Below are positions 1 through 12,868 of a stretch of 64,000 nt of DNA, piece after piece (position 1 is the first letter of the stretch; each line of letters opens with the position of its first letter). The DNA is taken from the NCBI RefSeq assembly GCF_030463565.1, contig NC_134676.1, positions 29,265,228 through 29,329,227 of the forward strand, written 5' to 3'. The notes beneath the pieces were generated by a model. The model saw only the letters and a program-made list of their open reading frames with translations, ran no database searches and was not told the origin of the DNA. Origin of the DNA: Pelecanus crispus (taxonomy: Eukaryota > Chordata > Aves > Pelecaniformes > Pelecanidae). The translations under genes were made by a program, and so were the position numbers.

Positions 1-3000
1 AAGCCATGTAAATAAACCGCCAATGATGCTTTGCAGGTGCCTTGGAATTCAGTTCTGCCTTTTTTAATTATATTTCTTTTTGGTGATGGTCACATTGAAA
101 CTCATGTCTATAAAACACTGAGAATTACAGCCTTATTACCACCATCAAGACAAGCACATTAAATCTTTATTTCTGATCAACTGGAGCAAGAGAAAAGCAA
201 GAGTGTGTCCCACCCAGAGGCCACTGGAAGATAGGCAGGAATCCCCACAGCATCATTTGTGATGCTTTAAAATCTAACATCTTTGTTGAAGCAAAATGTC
301 TTGTGCATTGTAAAAGTCTAGCAGCACATGATTATTAAGAGGTCTTCTACCGAACTCTCTTCCACTGGACGACTGTGTTGCACGTCACCATTATCACCAT
401 TTTATTACTTTTTACCATACAATAGTCTGTAAGAGGTAGGTGCTACATGAACCCACAGGACAGCCTCTAATATGGACATGAATTATAGTAATGTTGTGTT
501 TATACTTCTTAGACCTTAATACTCTTCAAAAACAGTGAGAGTCCAGTGTGATGCTCACAGACCAGCCAGTTTGCATTAATAATGTTCATCCCACTGCTTC
601 CTCAACAAGCACAGCAACTGAACCAAACTGTATTTTTTAATTTACAGATTCCATCTGAGTTACATTATGTATGTATACCTAAAGGCTTGCTCACAGCTTC
701 CCAAGCACCAGGAACCACACTGCATAGCGATCAGGTCTAACATAGTACAGAACATCCTTTTATGTGCAGATCCTTGCTCTGGACGTGATTAAAAGACCTT
801 GGAAGAATTAAATTAAAGGAAAAAAGTAGCAAGCTGAAAATACACACATAAAAAACACTACATTCCCAAAGTCAGATTTGCACACCTTTACAGCCAAGGT
901 TTTTGACGTGACTTTTCATTTTTCCACCTGGATTTCCTGAACATCTAGAGTATGGGGGATAGGGAGGGGACAAAGCAAAACCCTCAGCTAGCAGCTTCGC
1001 AAGCACATTCATTTACTGCCTTCCAACAGTATTCAAACTGAGAGGTAAAATAAACCCTTACATATTAAATTTATAATGAAGCGGCTTGCACTAGTGTTGA
1101 TTACTTCACCACATATGAGTTGCTCTTGAAGCAAGTGAATGGAAGAAATGCAGCTGAATGCCTTTTAAAATAGCTCTCTTTTCAACAATTTGAGACAAAA
1201 AGAAACTTAAATTTTCCTCAAAAAAATATCACCCCATTCATGGCCATCGTATTTCTTTAACTTGTTAAAGCCACAGCCATTTTGTGCTCCTTAGCAGGGA
1301 AAATATTTAGAGTCTCCAAAAGAGGGTCATATTTTTTAACCTTTTAAAAATAGATTTGGATTTTAAAACACAAAAACAACTCAAAAAATGTGTCTCAGGA
1401 AGAAGCCTGCTCCTGAGGTTGGCAAAATGTATTCTTTATGCATTCCTGTACTAACATTCTTAATGTAGAATTTCCATTTCAACTAAAAATAAAATGGAGC
1501 TCTAGATTTTAGAAACCTTAGAAACATGAAACATGGGTTATACATTGCCGAAAGACAAAAATAAAACCACATGTGTATGTAAGGTCACTAAAACAAAATA
1601 AAATGTTTGATACCATTGCCGGACATCTCTCTCACCTCCTTTTAATGCCCATTTTTACAGAGATAGTAGCTTTCTAATGATAAATTTTTTAATGCCTTTT
1701 AGAATTTACTACTCCCTAGTCTGGCCACTGTGAAGCCAAGAGACCAGAGCAAAAGCAAACTGTTTAAAGAGTTTATACAGCACAGTCATGCAGTTTACTG
1801 ATAAGGTAGCAAAGAAGTGGACCAGAAATGTTTGGTTCTACAAATACATTCAAATGTATGCTCCAGTGCTATCTGTGACACTTCATCATTGCTCAGGCTT
1901 GGCCATCCACCAAACTGCTATAACTAAAAAACAAAGTTAGGGAATATATTGTGTGTTTAATGACACTTTTGTAATTTGCATTCCACCTTCATGAATAGCT
2001 GGAGCAGCACAGCAAACTGTACAGCCATTAAGAGCAAGAAACAAATTTTCGATACCAAAAGTCATTAGATATAATTCTGATATTGACAGAAGCAGCTTCC
2101 ATTGAGAAGGGCAACTATTCCGCCTCACAGCCCTCTTCTAATTATTAATGTAGTTTAGTGGTACCCACTTAATGATGCTGAGCCTGAAAGATACAACTCA
2201 CACAGCTCAACTAGTCAGTAGGAAAATCTGTAAATTTTTGAAAACTCCGTAATTTTTGAAGAATTTCAGCAGACAGCATTGAGGAAAATCCCAAAAACAT
2301 TCCTGAGACGGGGGGTGAGAAGATGCTACAGATGTAGTAACATTCAAGCTAATACAGAAAGGAAAAAAAAAAGGAGTGCTCCAGTCAAAAAGTATGAAAA
2401 CTCCTGGTGCAAACAAAGACTTCTGTAGCTTCAATACTTGGGTACAAATATGTATGGTGATACAAATTCTGCTTGCTCTTCTCTGTAGCACCTTAGAACC
2501 TAAAAGACTTATTTGTAGAAGGCACAGAGAATGTATGTTCCTGCTCTGAGATCACCAGATCCCCCCACCTATAAATGGGAAATTGAGATGTGCAGGTGCC
2601 GACTGACTGATGTGTGGCCATGCAGAGAGCTGTTTTTTGGCTGGCAAAGCCAAAAATTGGAACTGGATCTTCTGAGTCACTATATTAGTCATAGGCTAGT
2701 CCCTTCCAATATCCTGGTGCAAATTCTCGTTCAACGTGTTATTCAGATCAAAAGAATGTCGGGCCATTTCACACACCATACCCTTCTGAAACAGCCCCAC
2801 AAAGGAACTATTCTCGTGGGAGACAATAGGAACTTCTCCTGAATAACAGCAGCAGTTTCAGATGGTGAAAAGGAATACTCCTCCCTGATATTATGTAACA
2901 AAATGTTGGCAAGAAGTGGCTAATTTACAAGTCAACTGAGAAGGCCAGATGAGTTTCCTGGCAGATTATTATTAAGACACATCTACGTGGTCACTTTCTT

Positions 3001-3719
3001 TGTTGCACTCGATATTCAAACATCACTTTGGAAAAAGAAAAGCACTTAAGTACTCAAATCTTTTCACCAGATTTTGTCCTGTCGACTTTTCATACCAAAG
3101 TCACAGAATACAGGTCATTTTTTTACCTATGTGGAAAAATCCCTCTTACTCAAATGCCTCCTTGAAATCCTATTTCCACAAAGTGTGGTAGAGAGCAAAT
3201 CTCCACAAAGGATAAAACTTGTGTTATCTGTTAGGCTTTCTATGGCATTCCTGTGCCTTATAACAACTCAGAACTCGTCTGTTTTTGTACAGGACCAAAT
3301 AGAGAGGCAGGATTAAGTCCATAAAACGAAGGACTTTAGAGCCTTTTTTTCTGTATAAGTATTACTGTGCAGGTTGAAAATTTGTGCAACTCTCAAGCTG
3401 CAAATGCCAGTGGCCCAACAAAACGCTGCCAAGGACTGCTTCGAAAGTTGTTTCTCAGAATTCTACCGTTAGAAAAGTTTTCGTTTCCTTTACATTTTTC
3501 GGTTGTTAAAGAAGTTAAAGTAAGTTAAAAACTTCTTTTGCTCCACCTGAGAAAGGCAAGCACTTTCATGATTAAAAACAAATAGCTTGTCCACTTAGGG
3601 ACAAGAAGAGAAAAGAAACCACGAGCAGCTCTTAGGGCAAAATAATGAACAAACAAACAAACAAAAAATCCTCCCTCTCCGGACTTTTGGGACTTCAGAC
3701 GGTAACTGACAGCCCACGG
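1..3719. other. AT-rich non-coding sequence, possible ARHGEF28 intron 1
   Basis: Only short chance open frames, none with splice-flanked conserved protein. No repeat family recognised. If the CpG island at 3720-4530 is the ARHGEF28 promoter, this is its first intron. Confidence 0.5.
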
Positions 3720-4530
3720 GAAACACTTCCTCTCGCCGGCACAACGCCGCCGCAGCTCCCCCGGGGCTTGGCGTCGCGCCCCGGGGAAGGCAGAGGGCAA
3801 CCCGCCGCCCCCAGCCCGGCCCGGCCCGGCCCGGCCCCGACGCCCACCCGCCCCGCGGGGCCGGGGGCCGCCGGGCAGCAGGTGCCGCGGGCCGGGCTCC
3901 CCCCTCCGCCCCGAGGGCAGCGGCCGCCTTACCTACGCGGGGCGTCCCGGGCGAGGCTCCGCCGCCGCCGCCCGCGCTGCCGGGGAGGAGGCGGCGCTGC
4001 CCAGCCGCCGCCGGGGCCGCGCCTGCGGGAGCCCGGCGGGACGCGCCCGGGCCCGCGGATGCGCCGCCCCCGGGCCCCGGCAGCCCGCGGGGCGAGGGAA
4101 CAAAGCCGCGCCGTGACGGCCCCGGGCAGGGGGAGGCTGGCGCCCGTCCCCCGCCCGTGGAGGAGGCAGCCGCCGGTGGCAGCCCGCCCCAGCGGCAGCG
4201 GTAGCCGCGCTTGCTCGACGGGGCGGGTGGGAAGGCGGGACCCCCGCGGGGAGCCCTGCGCGGGCCCGCCGGCGCCCCGGCCCCGGGAGGGGGAGCACCG
4301 GCCCCTAGCGCCTTTCGGCGGGGAGCGCTGCCCTCTCCCGGCCGGAGCGCGGCTGCAGGCGGCGGGGTGCGAGCCCGCCGGCGGGGCGGGCGGGAGCGGG
4401 GCAGCCCCCCGGCACCCCCGCGCTGCAGCCGGCGCCCTCCCCGCCCTCGCCCGTCGGGCCGCGGTCCCGCAGCTCCCGACAGGGCGCTGCCCGCGCAAGG
4501 GGCTGGTGTATCACATGCTGCCCAGTCGCT
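3720..4530 (-). promoter_or_regulatory. CpG island; probable ARHGEF28 promoter and first non-coding exon
   Basis: About 800 bp of extreme G+C with very dense CpG and GC boxes. On the minus strand it holds a textbook splice donor, CGCGTAG|GTAAGG, with 3933 as the last exon base. In human the gene beyond UTP15 is ARHGEF28 (p190RhoGEF), in an orientation that would be minus here, so this is most likely its 5' end, with 1-3930 as the start of intron 1. No ARHGEF28 coding sequence is visible in the window, so the gene name rests on synteny alone. Confidence 0.5.
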
Positions 4531-4677
4531 CCCGGCTTGCTTCGTGCGGCGTAGTACCTTCGTCCCGACAGACCACGCCGTATTTTGGTTTTTCAGCTGC
4601 TACAACTACATAGTACATAACTTCAGCTATTCTTAAAATCATCTTATAATGTGGACCCCCTAACCCTATTCTGACAA

Positions 4678-4763
4678 CCTGTTTCACTAGAAAGGACAGT
4701 AGAGCATTGAAGATGCAGTGTTGACCTGTTTCACTAGAAAGGACAGTAGAGCAGTGTTGAGTA
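4678..4763. repeat. Two-copy tandem duplication, 47-bp period
   Basis: CCTGTTTCACTAGAAAGGAC and its next nine bases occur at 4678-4706 and again at 4725-4753; GCAGTGTTGA also recurs at 4715-4724 and 4751-4760. It sits just outside the ARHGEF28-side CpG island. Confidence 0.85.
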
Positions 4764-7700
4764 CCAGATCGGGGGGTAGGGACTTACCAAGCTCCGTCTC
4801 GCTTCACTGTAACTTAATTCATGCCCTGTTTGCTGTATATGCACAGCGTACTTTCCTTGTAACAGCAGCATTTTAGCACAATGCTGACGGGATGAGAAAG
4901 TTTACCCAAGCGCTGTAAGCAATGCGTTAAAGAACTAGTGTTTTACTGTGAAGCAGCAGCTGGAACACTATGAAGGTGTTAGTATCCTAAATATCTGGGA
5001 AACAGAGGACAATAAAGGTAAACAGAGGAAGAGAAAACATAAGAGAGCTGGACCTGGTCAGTCCAGAATTAGAGCTTATGTAGGGTCTAAGTATTAGTTT
5101 GTTGAGCAATGCTGCTGGTTTAAAATTGACTAAGCCAATAGTAAAAAATGTTATTCAAGTCCTCCAAGAGAGTTAGCTGAGATGAAAGCATGACCTATTG
5201 CCATACCTCTTTTCCATCCTGTACTCTTTTCCCACACCCACAAGGATACTGGCAGGTCATGACTTTTAAACTGAAAACCACTTACAATGAGAACAGTAAA
5301 CACATTAACTCTAATAATCTGTGTTGATAGTTTAAAAAGATTGTACATAGGAAACAGCAACACAATCCAGACTGACATTTTCCTTAGCTGATATTTGAAA
5401 GCCTACGTGTTGCATATTCAACTGATAGAAAAGCTGTAGCCAAGCTGGTAAATACACTGAAAGCTCCTAGTCAAGAGCAAAAGATCACAACCTGACTCAC
5501 ATTTCATGATCAAAAATTCAAGCTTCCCAGTTATTGTCGTCTTACCAGATGTCCTTAATACAATTAAACCCCTCTAATTCACTTACCTTCACCCATCTAA
5601 ATGCATGATAGTTTCACCAGCATTTTTTAAAAGGAAGTATATTACACTGCTGCAACAGAGCACAGGTCATGAAGGTTCACCCTGAAGGAGAGGAGGAAGC
5701 CGGTAAAACCCCATCACCACCCCTTGTGTTTCAGCAAGAGTTTCATGGCTTTACACGGTGTGTGTCCATCTTTAAAATTTAAAACTTTTCATTGGTTTGC
5801 TTTGGGTGGCTTATTACAAGGACAAACATCTGCACAGAGTACAAGGAAGCAGGGACTTTCTGTGTCGTACTTGTCAGAACAAGTCCACAACTCTGAGACA
5901 GCAAGAGTAATACACCCGCTGCCTGTGGTGCTATCAGGACTTTGGAAAGTTAAATTTGCAAGGAGAAAAAATAAGACATAAAGGTTGATGGCATGCGGCC
6001 AGGTTAGGGGTGGCTTGCAACCATCTTACAGCACCTTTCCTCTACATGCAGCCCCAGCATACTTTACTGGAAGCATACCTAAGGATTGCTTTACTTCAGT
6101 TGCTATCTTCACTTACCACTGAATATAGCAAGCTATCCCACTGCATATTCTCCAAGAAAAGAAGACAAGCATAAGTGCATCTGCAGCAGCTGTAGACCTT
6201 CAGGATTTCAATTCCAAATTTTCCTAATTGAAAGGATTATGAAAATAACTTGTTAAGAGTTGTAGTTTAATTTACATAATTTCCAACACTATGCAGTATT
6301 ACTCTAAGATAGTGACTTAGAACTCAATTCCAGAGGAAACACTTCTTGCATTCCCTTCATGCACACAAGGATTCAGGCAAGCTTTTTGTACATCGCAATA
6401 TGACGAGTAAGTTCTGCAAGACCACATTCAAATATCAAAGGAAAAAAAAAACCACATACAGTTCAGACTGTCTTCAGATTGCATAGAACATCCTGGCGAA
6501 GTAATGACTGTTGCCCAGGACTTATATGTCACTGACTAATGTTTACTCAATTTTTGATGACACGCAGAACTGTTTCTTCTTGGATACATCAGTTATTAAA
6601 TACTGCTTAAAGCAAAGAATCTGTGATCTGCTAACTACTACTTCTTAATAAGAATTTAAATGTTTAGATGAACACTAAGTTTTCAAGACACACGTGCAAA
6701 AAGTAATGTTACAAAATGGAAAGCATCACAGGCAAAGAGGCAGTGAGATGGTTTCTTGAGCTGACTAATATTACTACTGCTTACTTAGCACTTACTTATT
6801 ACTACTCTTCCTACTCCTCTTCTTCTCACCCGCCCTGCCCTCCCAAGTGACACAGCTTGGAGAAACTTCTCCAAGTGAACTTCTGAAATTACAGTCTTAA
6901 TAAATGGTTACTAAAATAAGAAAAATGCTGAAATAATCCTTGCCTGAAGACCAAAGGTGGTGTTAGAAGTCATGGTATAGTAAGCTCCAGAAAGAAAAGT
7001 AACTCTCATTGAAGACATTAAAAAAAAAAAGAAGACAAGCCACTTTAAGTCATCTTTCATCAGAATATGTCATTATGGCTACAAATAGCTATGTAGACAA
7101 GGATTAAAATCACAACTTACACTCAAATCTTTTTACAACACAGTGTTTTGACATTTCCTATATGCCTTTTCCTTCATTTTTAAATGAACAAGTATTGAAC
7201 TCTACATATAAGGGGGGTTTTGTTTCTTTAGTTTTGCCTGGTTTTCAAGTGTAAAATGTGTGTGATCTTCGCTGAAAATTTGCTCTGTAGCTACAAAATT
7301 TGTATTTTAAATCATAAACTGCAGAAGTCTATAAAATCTGATGTTTTTCTATAAAACCTCTGACTTCTTTGTTTTGCAGTGTTTCAGTAATTTACGTTAC
7401 AGGCTCCAACCATGCAACATCAGTGAAAGGTAGACTGTGGTTATCTAGAGCAACCTGAAAATGTCTCAGCTCAGTATTGCAACTGTAACATTCACACAAA
7501 CTCTGAGCTCAAGTAAGTATGCAAATCAAAATCAAATATTTGGCAAGATTTGCTTGTGTTGCACAAGCATTGTTACAGCCATCACAAACCTTTTTTGTTT
7601 GCTTTTAAATGCAGAGACATGAAAGAGTCTGAAGACTAATGATGGTTATTTGCTGGCAATAGCAATGTCAAATTCACTATCCAGATGGACTTTTACTGTC

Positions 7701-8095
7701 TTCTCTGTCAAATTCTTTGTGCTTTGTGTAGCACCCTTTTAGCAACTTCCATTACCAGTGCATCTTCACAAATAATATACTTCTGTGTATCACTCAGCCC
7801 CTTCCACTAAAGGTTAGTGATGCACAATGCCAAAACTACTCAGGAACAAGAATATTTTCTGAAAAGAAAAAAAAATTGAGTACAAATTTTGCATTCAAAT
7901 GTCATATTTTATCTTATTCGGCAAGACAAGATTATTTTATATATATATTTTATTATATCAAGTAAACTTCAAAAACCCAACCCCAACTGGCCTATTTCAT
8001 ATGCTGTTAGCACCCTGATGGGAGCAGTAATAAAGACAACCTGGTTCAAAGGGGAAAAACACTGCACAGAAGATGCCTGCCTAAATACTGACTGA
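4764..8095. other. Intergenic sequence without recognised features
   Basis: AT-rich with short chance open frames. A pyrimidine-rich stretch lies near 6800-6845. No gene, RNA or known repeat recognised. Confidence 0.5.
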
Positions 8096-9020
8096 TAAAG
8101 TGCTGCCAGCCTGGGAGCTAGAGCATCCTTGAGGAGCACATCTTTGAAGCACAGCTGGGCACCAAGAAACTGGAGACATCCTGAGATAATCTCAATAAGC
8201 ACAAAAACAAGGAAATGTAGCAGCAACTTACCACCTGCAAAGGCGAAAAATAGTCTGGAAAACCAGGAAAAAACCCCAAGAAAGTAGGAACTGGTAACTG
8301 CCATTGGCTGTTCTAACCAAAAGACCAGGAAAACAGCCTGAAAAAATAAAAATTGGTCCGAGAAAATAGAAGACATCACTACCCATTGGCTGTCCCATGT
8401 GGTGGTGTCCTATGCCCCTTCTGTCTCTGCAATACAAAAATGGCTTGCTTTTTAACCAAAATGAACCCTCTCTTTATGAGAAATTCCCATGCACACACTT
8501 TTTTCTGTGAGATGCCTAGACAGATTGGACCCTCGCTGGGGAACCTGGCTGCCTACAAACTCTGTGACGCAGATCATCTTTGAAGCATGACATTGTCCGT
8601 TGTCTATTGGTCCCTCTTTTGGGATTGGTTTCATTGGCCCCAATTCTGCGATCAGTTTATATGTGTGCTTGTAAGTAATTATTCATAAGTATATGTCCTG
8701 CTTAACTACTGGTAATTTTGTAATAGCCTGTAATACCGAAATATATACTTGCTTTGTTATTGATTGCTATTAATATTGATTGCTGTGACTGTTGAAATGT
8801 TTATTTGCTTTCCTAGTAGTAATTTTGTAGGAACTTGTAATATGTATCTATTTACTTTACTAACCATAAGCATACTTGCTTTGCTAGTGGTCATTTGTAG
8901 TAATCTGTAAAACAGTAAAGAAATTTAGGAAATAAAGCCTCTGTGTGCTTGGGTATTACAGAATCCTGCAAACCCACAGTTGCCATCTCTGTGCACCCAC
9001 AGGATGCGTAACCCTTTCAG
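8096..9020 (+). mobile_element. Probable solo LTR, family B (avian ERV, perhaps ERVK-like)
   Basis: Non-coding block with LTR-like order: a CAAT/GGTCC-rich promoter-like part (repeated ATTGGCTGT-type motifs), a TATA-like TTTATATGTG near 8657, a T-rich region with repeated GTAATTTTGTAA-like units, and AATAAA in GGAAATAAAGCCTCTGTG near 8930 followed by a short tail. No coding sequence is attached. The ends are approximate and no convincing target duplication was found, so the class is uncertain. Confidence 0.5.
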
Positions 9021-10519
9021 GTGCTGACACACCCCTATGTTTCACTGATCGGATAAATAAATGCCCCTTTCCATGCGATCACTGAAAAGTTGCATTTGCA
9101 AGTCATGTCCTCATTCACCTGGAAGTTAGTCTTTAAATTGTGTAAGAAAGTGGACATACACAATCTATAAAAAAAGACACCTGGATGATGCTACCTATGA
9201 CTTCATCACTGAAATTCTCAATGGGTTATCAAACACCAGGTGCAGCTAATAATGCTGCACACTCCATTCCCCATCCTGCTTGTCTTTCTGTATGCAGGTA
9301 TGTCAAAACTTACTGCATTAAAATGACAAACTTCTGGTATTTTATAAATGGTGAAACAAGCATGGGATTGTGAAATGACTTTTCAAATGGTGACTCAAAG
9401 CCCCGCATTACCTGAGAGCAAGCAAATGCACTTTATGACATTGTTATACAAGTTGCAGATGATGATGGCAAACAATGAGAAAGTGTTCCATTTAGGAAGG
9501 AGAAAAGTATATTCCATTAATTAAATTTACACAGGAGACCATAGTAAATTTTTTAACCATCTAAGAACAACTGTGTCTATTAAATAAAACTGTTTCAGTT
9601 TCAGAAGTCTTCCATGACTGAACACCAAGTCTTTAAATGGAACCAGTTCAACTACAGTTCAACAAAAAGAACATGTCTGAGATGTAATAAGGGACAAAAC
9701 CATTTTTTATCAATAGTACAGAGAAAGCCAGCAATACTAGCTAAAACTGAATACTTGATAAATCCAGATCTCCAAGAGCCAGAGCTAATCATCATCTATT
9801 TTCACTTCATTTCATAGTGAAAGATATGCAGGAAAAAATAGAAGTGTGTGTAACAGTTTCTTCATAAGAGCAGCTTTAACATCTTTTTGTAAATTCAAAT
9901 GGTGATGCAACAGACCTACCAGATCCTAGGCTCCCTTTGCAGCTGGGGAAACAGCATCATAATTCACAAAATAGTTGAGGTTTGGGAGCTCATCTAGTAG
10001 TCATCCTTCCCCTCCACTCCCACACATTCAACTCCCTGAGCAGAAAGGGAAAGATGGGGTCAACAATTTAATACACCCATGATTATGTTAGAACTGCACA
10101 TCTTCTGGCAAATGAAATGTGGAACTACAGCCTCTCACCCACACTGGAGGGAGCATCCTCTTTTTCTCAGTGTATACTAATGACATAAACCCAAGGACTA
10201 CTCATGCAAAAAGAAACAAAATCAGGTGGGTGCAACTGCTGACAAGACCATGTTTTGCCTTCCAAAGAACAGAAGGGGTCAGAACAACTTCCCAGAGAAA
10301 GGACACAAGGAAGTGAGCTCTCCAGAACTCCATTCCAGACCTTGTTCTGGTCCAGCTAGTTAAATCTGAGGGAGTCATCTTCAGAGCCACAGTCTGACTG
10401 TATGCTGTTTGTCTTCAGTAAGCCTTAACAAGGTAATAGGGCTAACATCAGTTGTCTGAATCCACATATAAAGTACCTACACAGACAATATGTGGTCACA
10501 CTCAAACTGCTACGTTTTT
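9021..10519. other. Intergenic sequence without recognised features
   Basis: Between probable LTR B and the first CR1. Nothing recognised. Confidence 0.5.
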
Positions 10520-12868
10520 TCATGGAATCATAGAATATCTCAAGTTGGAAGAGACCCATAAGGATCATGAAGTCCAACTCCCTGCTCCTCAGAGAACTAC
10601 CTAAAACTAAACCATATGACTAAGGGCGTTATCCAGACGCTCCTTGAACTCTGACAGGCTTGGTGCCATGACCACTTCCCTGGGGAGCCTGTCCCAGTGT
10701 CCCACCACCCTCTCAGTGAAGAACCTTTTCCCAATGTCCAATCTGAACTTCCCCTGATGCAGCTCCATTCCATCTCCTCATGTCCTATCCCTGGTCACCA
10801 GAGAGAGGAGATCAGCACCTCCCCCCTGCTGCCTGCCATGAGGGAGCCGTAGGCTGCGATGAGGTCACCCCTCAGCCTTCTCTTCTAGGGGCCAAGCAAA
10901 CCAAGCGACCTCAGCCACTCCTCCTAAGTCTTGCCCTCAAGGCCTTTCACCATCTTTGGTTGCCCTCCTCTGGATGCACTCTAATAGTTTGATGTCCTTC
11001 TTACATTGTCGTGGTTTAGCCCCAGCCAGCAACTAAGCACCATGCAGCCGCTCACTCACTCCCCCTACCCCGATGGGATGGGGGAGAGAATCAGAGGAGT
11101 AAGAGTGGAAAAAAACCACTCCTGGGTTGAGATAAGAACAGTTTAATAATTGAAATAAGGTAAAATGATAATAATAATAATATAATAATGATAATAGTAA
11201 TAATGATATACAAAGCAAGTGATGCACAATGCAATTGCTCACCACCCGCCGACCGATACTCAGACAGTTCCCGAGCAGCGATCGCTGCTCCCCGGCCAAC
11301 CCCCCCCAGTTTATATACCGAGCATGACATCATATGGTATGGAATAGCCCTTTGGTCAGTTTGGATCAACTATTCTGGCTGTGCCCCCTCCCAGTTTCTT
11401 GTGTACCTGGCAAAGCATGGGAAGCTGAAATCCTTGACTAGCATAAGTAGTACTTAGCAACAACTAAAAACATCAGCATGTTATCAACATTCTTCTCATC
11501 GTAAATCCAAAACACAGCACTATGCCAGCTACTAGGAAGAAAATTAACTCTATCCCAGCCGAAACGAGGACAAGGCGCCCAAAACTGCACACAGTACTCG
11601 AGGTGGGGCCGCATCTGTGCAGCGTAGAGTGGGACAATCGCCTCCCTTGACCAGCCGGCTATGCTGTGCTCGATGCACCCCAGCACACGGCTGGCCCTTT
11701 TGGCTGCCAGGGCACACTGTTAACTTGCCATCAACCCAAACCCCCAGATCTCTTCCCCTGGGGCTCCTCTCCAGCCTCTCATCCCCCAGTTTGTACATAT
11801 AAACAGGATTACCCTGTCCCAGGTGGAGAATCCAGCACTTCATCTTGTTAAATTTCACATGGCTGGTGATTGCCCAGCTCTCTAGTCTATGCAGATCTCT
11901 CCTTAAGGCCTCTCTGCCCTCAAGGGAGTCCACAGCTCCTCCTAGTTTGGTATCGTCAGCAAACTTACTTAATGTACATTTGATTCCTGTGTCCAGATCG
12001 TTTATAAAAACATTGAAGAGAAGTGGCCCTAAAATTGAGCCCTGGGGAGCCCCACTGGTGACTGGCCTGATGTAACCCCATTTACTGTAACTCTTTGAGC
12101 CTGATCCATCAGCCATTGCTCACCCAATGTTTTATGGACTTGTCTAGCTGTGTGCTGGATAGTTTATCCAGAAGGATACTGTGACAGTATCAAAAAAAAC
12201 AGCTTTGCTAAAATCCGAAAATACCACGTCTACTGGCTTGGTCAGCTAGATGGGTGACATTATCACAAAAGGAAATTAAGTTGGTGAAGCAGGACTTTCC
12301 CCTCATGAACCCATGCTGACTATGACCAATGACTGCTTTGTCTCTCAAGTGTTTTTCAGTAACTGCCAGAGTAACCTTCTCCATAATGTTACCAGGCACT
12401 GAAGTGAGACTGACAGGCCTGTAATTGCCAGTTTTCCTTCTTTCCCTTCTTCAAAACTGGGACAGCATTTGCCAGCTTCCAGTCAACTGGGTCCTCTCCA
12501 GACTCCCAAGACCATTTAAAAATAATGGAGAGAGGTCCCACAATGACATCCACCAGCTCTTTCAGTACGCTGGGATAAATCCCATCAGGCCCCATAGATT
12601 TATGTGCATCCAGCTGGAGCAGCAAGTCTTGAACACGTTCAGTGTCAGTTGGGAGTTTATCATCCCCCCCAGTCACAGTCTTCCAACACAGGGCTCCAGG
12701 GGTCCCAGGGCCCATCATTGGTGTTGAAGACAGAGGCGAAGAAGGCATTAATCATCTCTGCTTTGTCTACAACCCTATTTGTGAGGTGACCGACCTCATC
12801 AAGCAAAGGACCAATGTTATCTCTGATTCTCCTTTTTATAAGCTTGTTTCAGTTCCTCATTTTTGAAA
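10520..12868 (-). mobile_element. CR1 LINE, 5'-truncated, split by a solo LTR at 11007-11572
   Basis: Element orientation is minus, with the 3' end at about 10520. The C-terminal part of the reverse transcriptase is readable on the minus strand between 11573 and 12116, with [20 protein letters not shown] and the catalytic FADDTK motif. More RT sequence occurs at 12208-12748 (QHGFMRGKSC, DGIYPSVLKEL) in other frames, so the ORF is broken. The two halves (10520-11006 and 11573-12868) belong to one element. Confidence 0.9.
11007..11572 (-). mobile_element. Solo LTR, family A (ERVL-type), nested in a CR1 LINE
   Basis: Runs from TGTCGTGGTTTAGCC to GGACA on the plus strand; the element's own sense strand is minus. 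A TATATA box and a TATA-rich simple-repeat segment are recognisable. No internal retroviral sequence is attached, so it is a solo LTR left by recombination. It interrupts a CR1 element that continues on both sides, and the undisturbed CR1 join can be seen in the related copy at about 36380. It therefore postdates that CR1. Close resemblance to the three other copies in the window suggests a fairly young family within birds. Confidence 0.85.

Noticed and set aside
3645-4613. 322-codon open frame on the plus strand, with long frames on the minus strand
   Set aside because: Stop-poor because of extreme G+C in the CpG island; composition is only P/R/A/G and no family resemblance is seen.
11550-12116. 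188-codon minus-strand frame as a host gene
   Set aside because: It is the reverse transcriptase remnant of a CR1 LINE (FADDTK motif), not a host gene.
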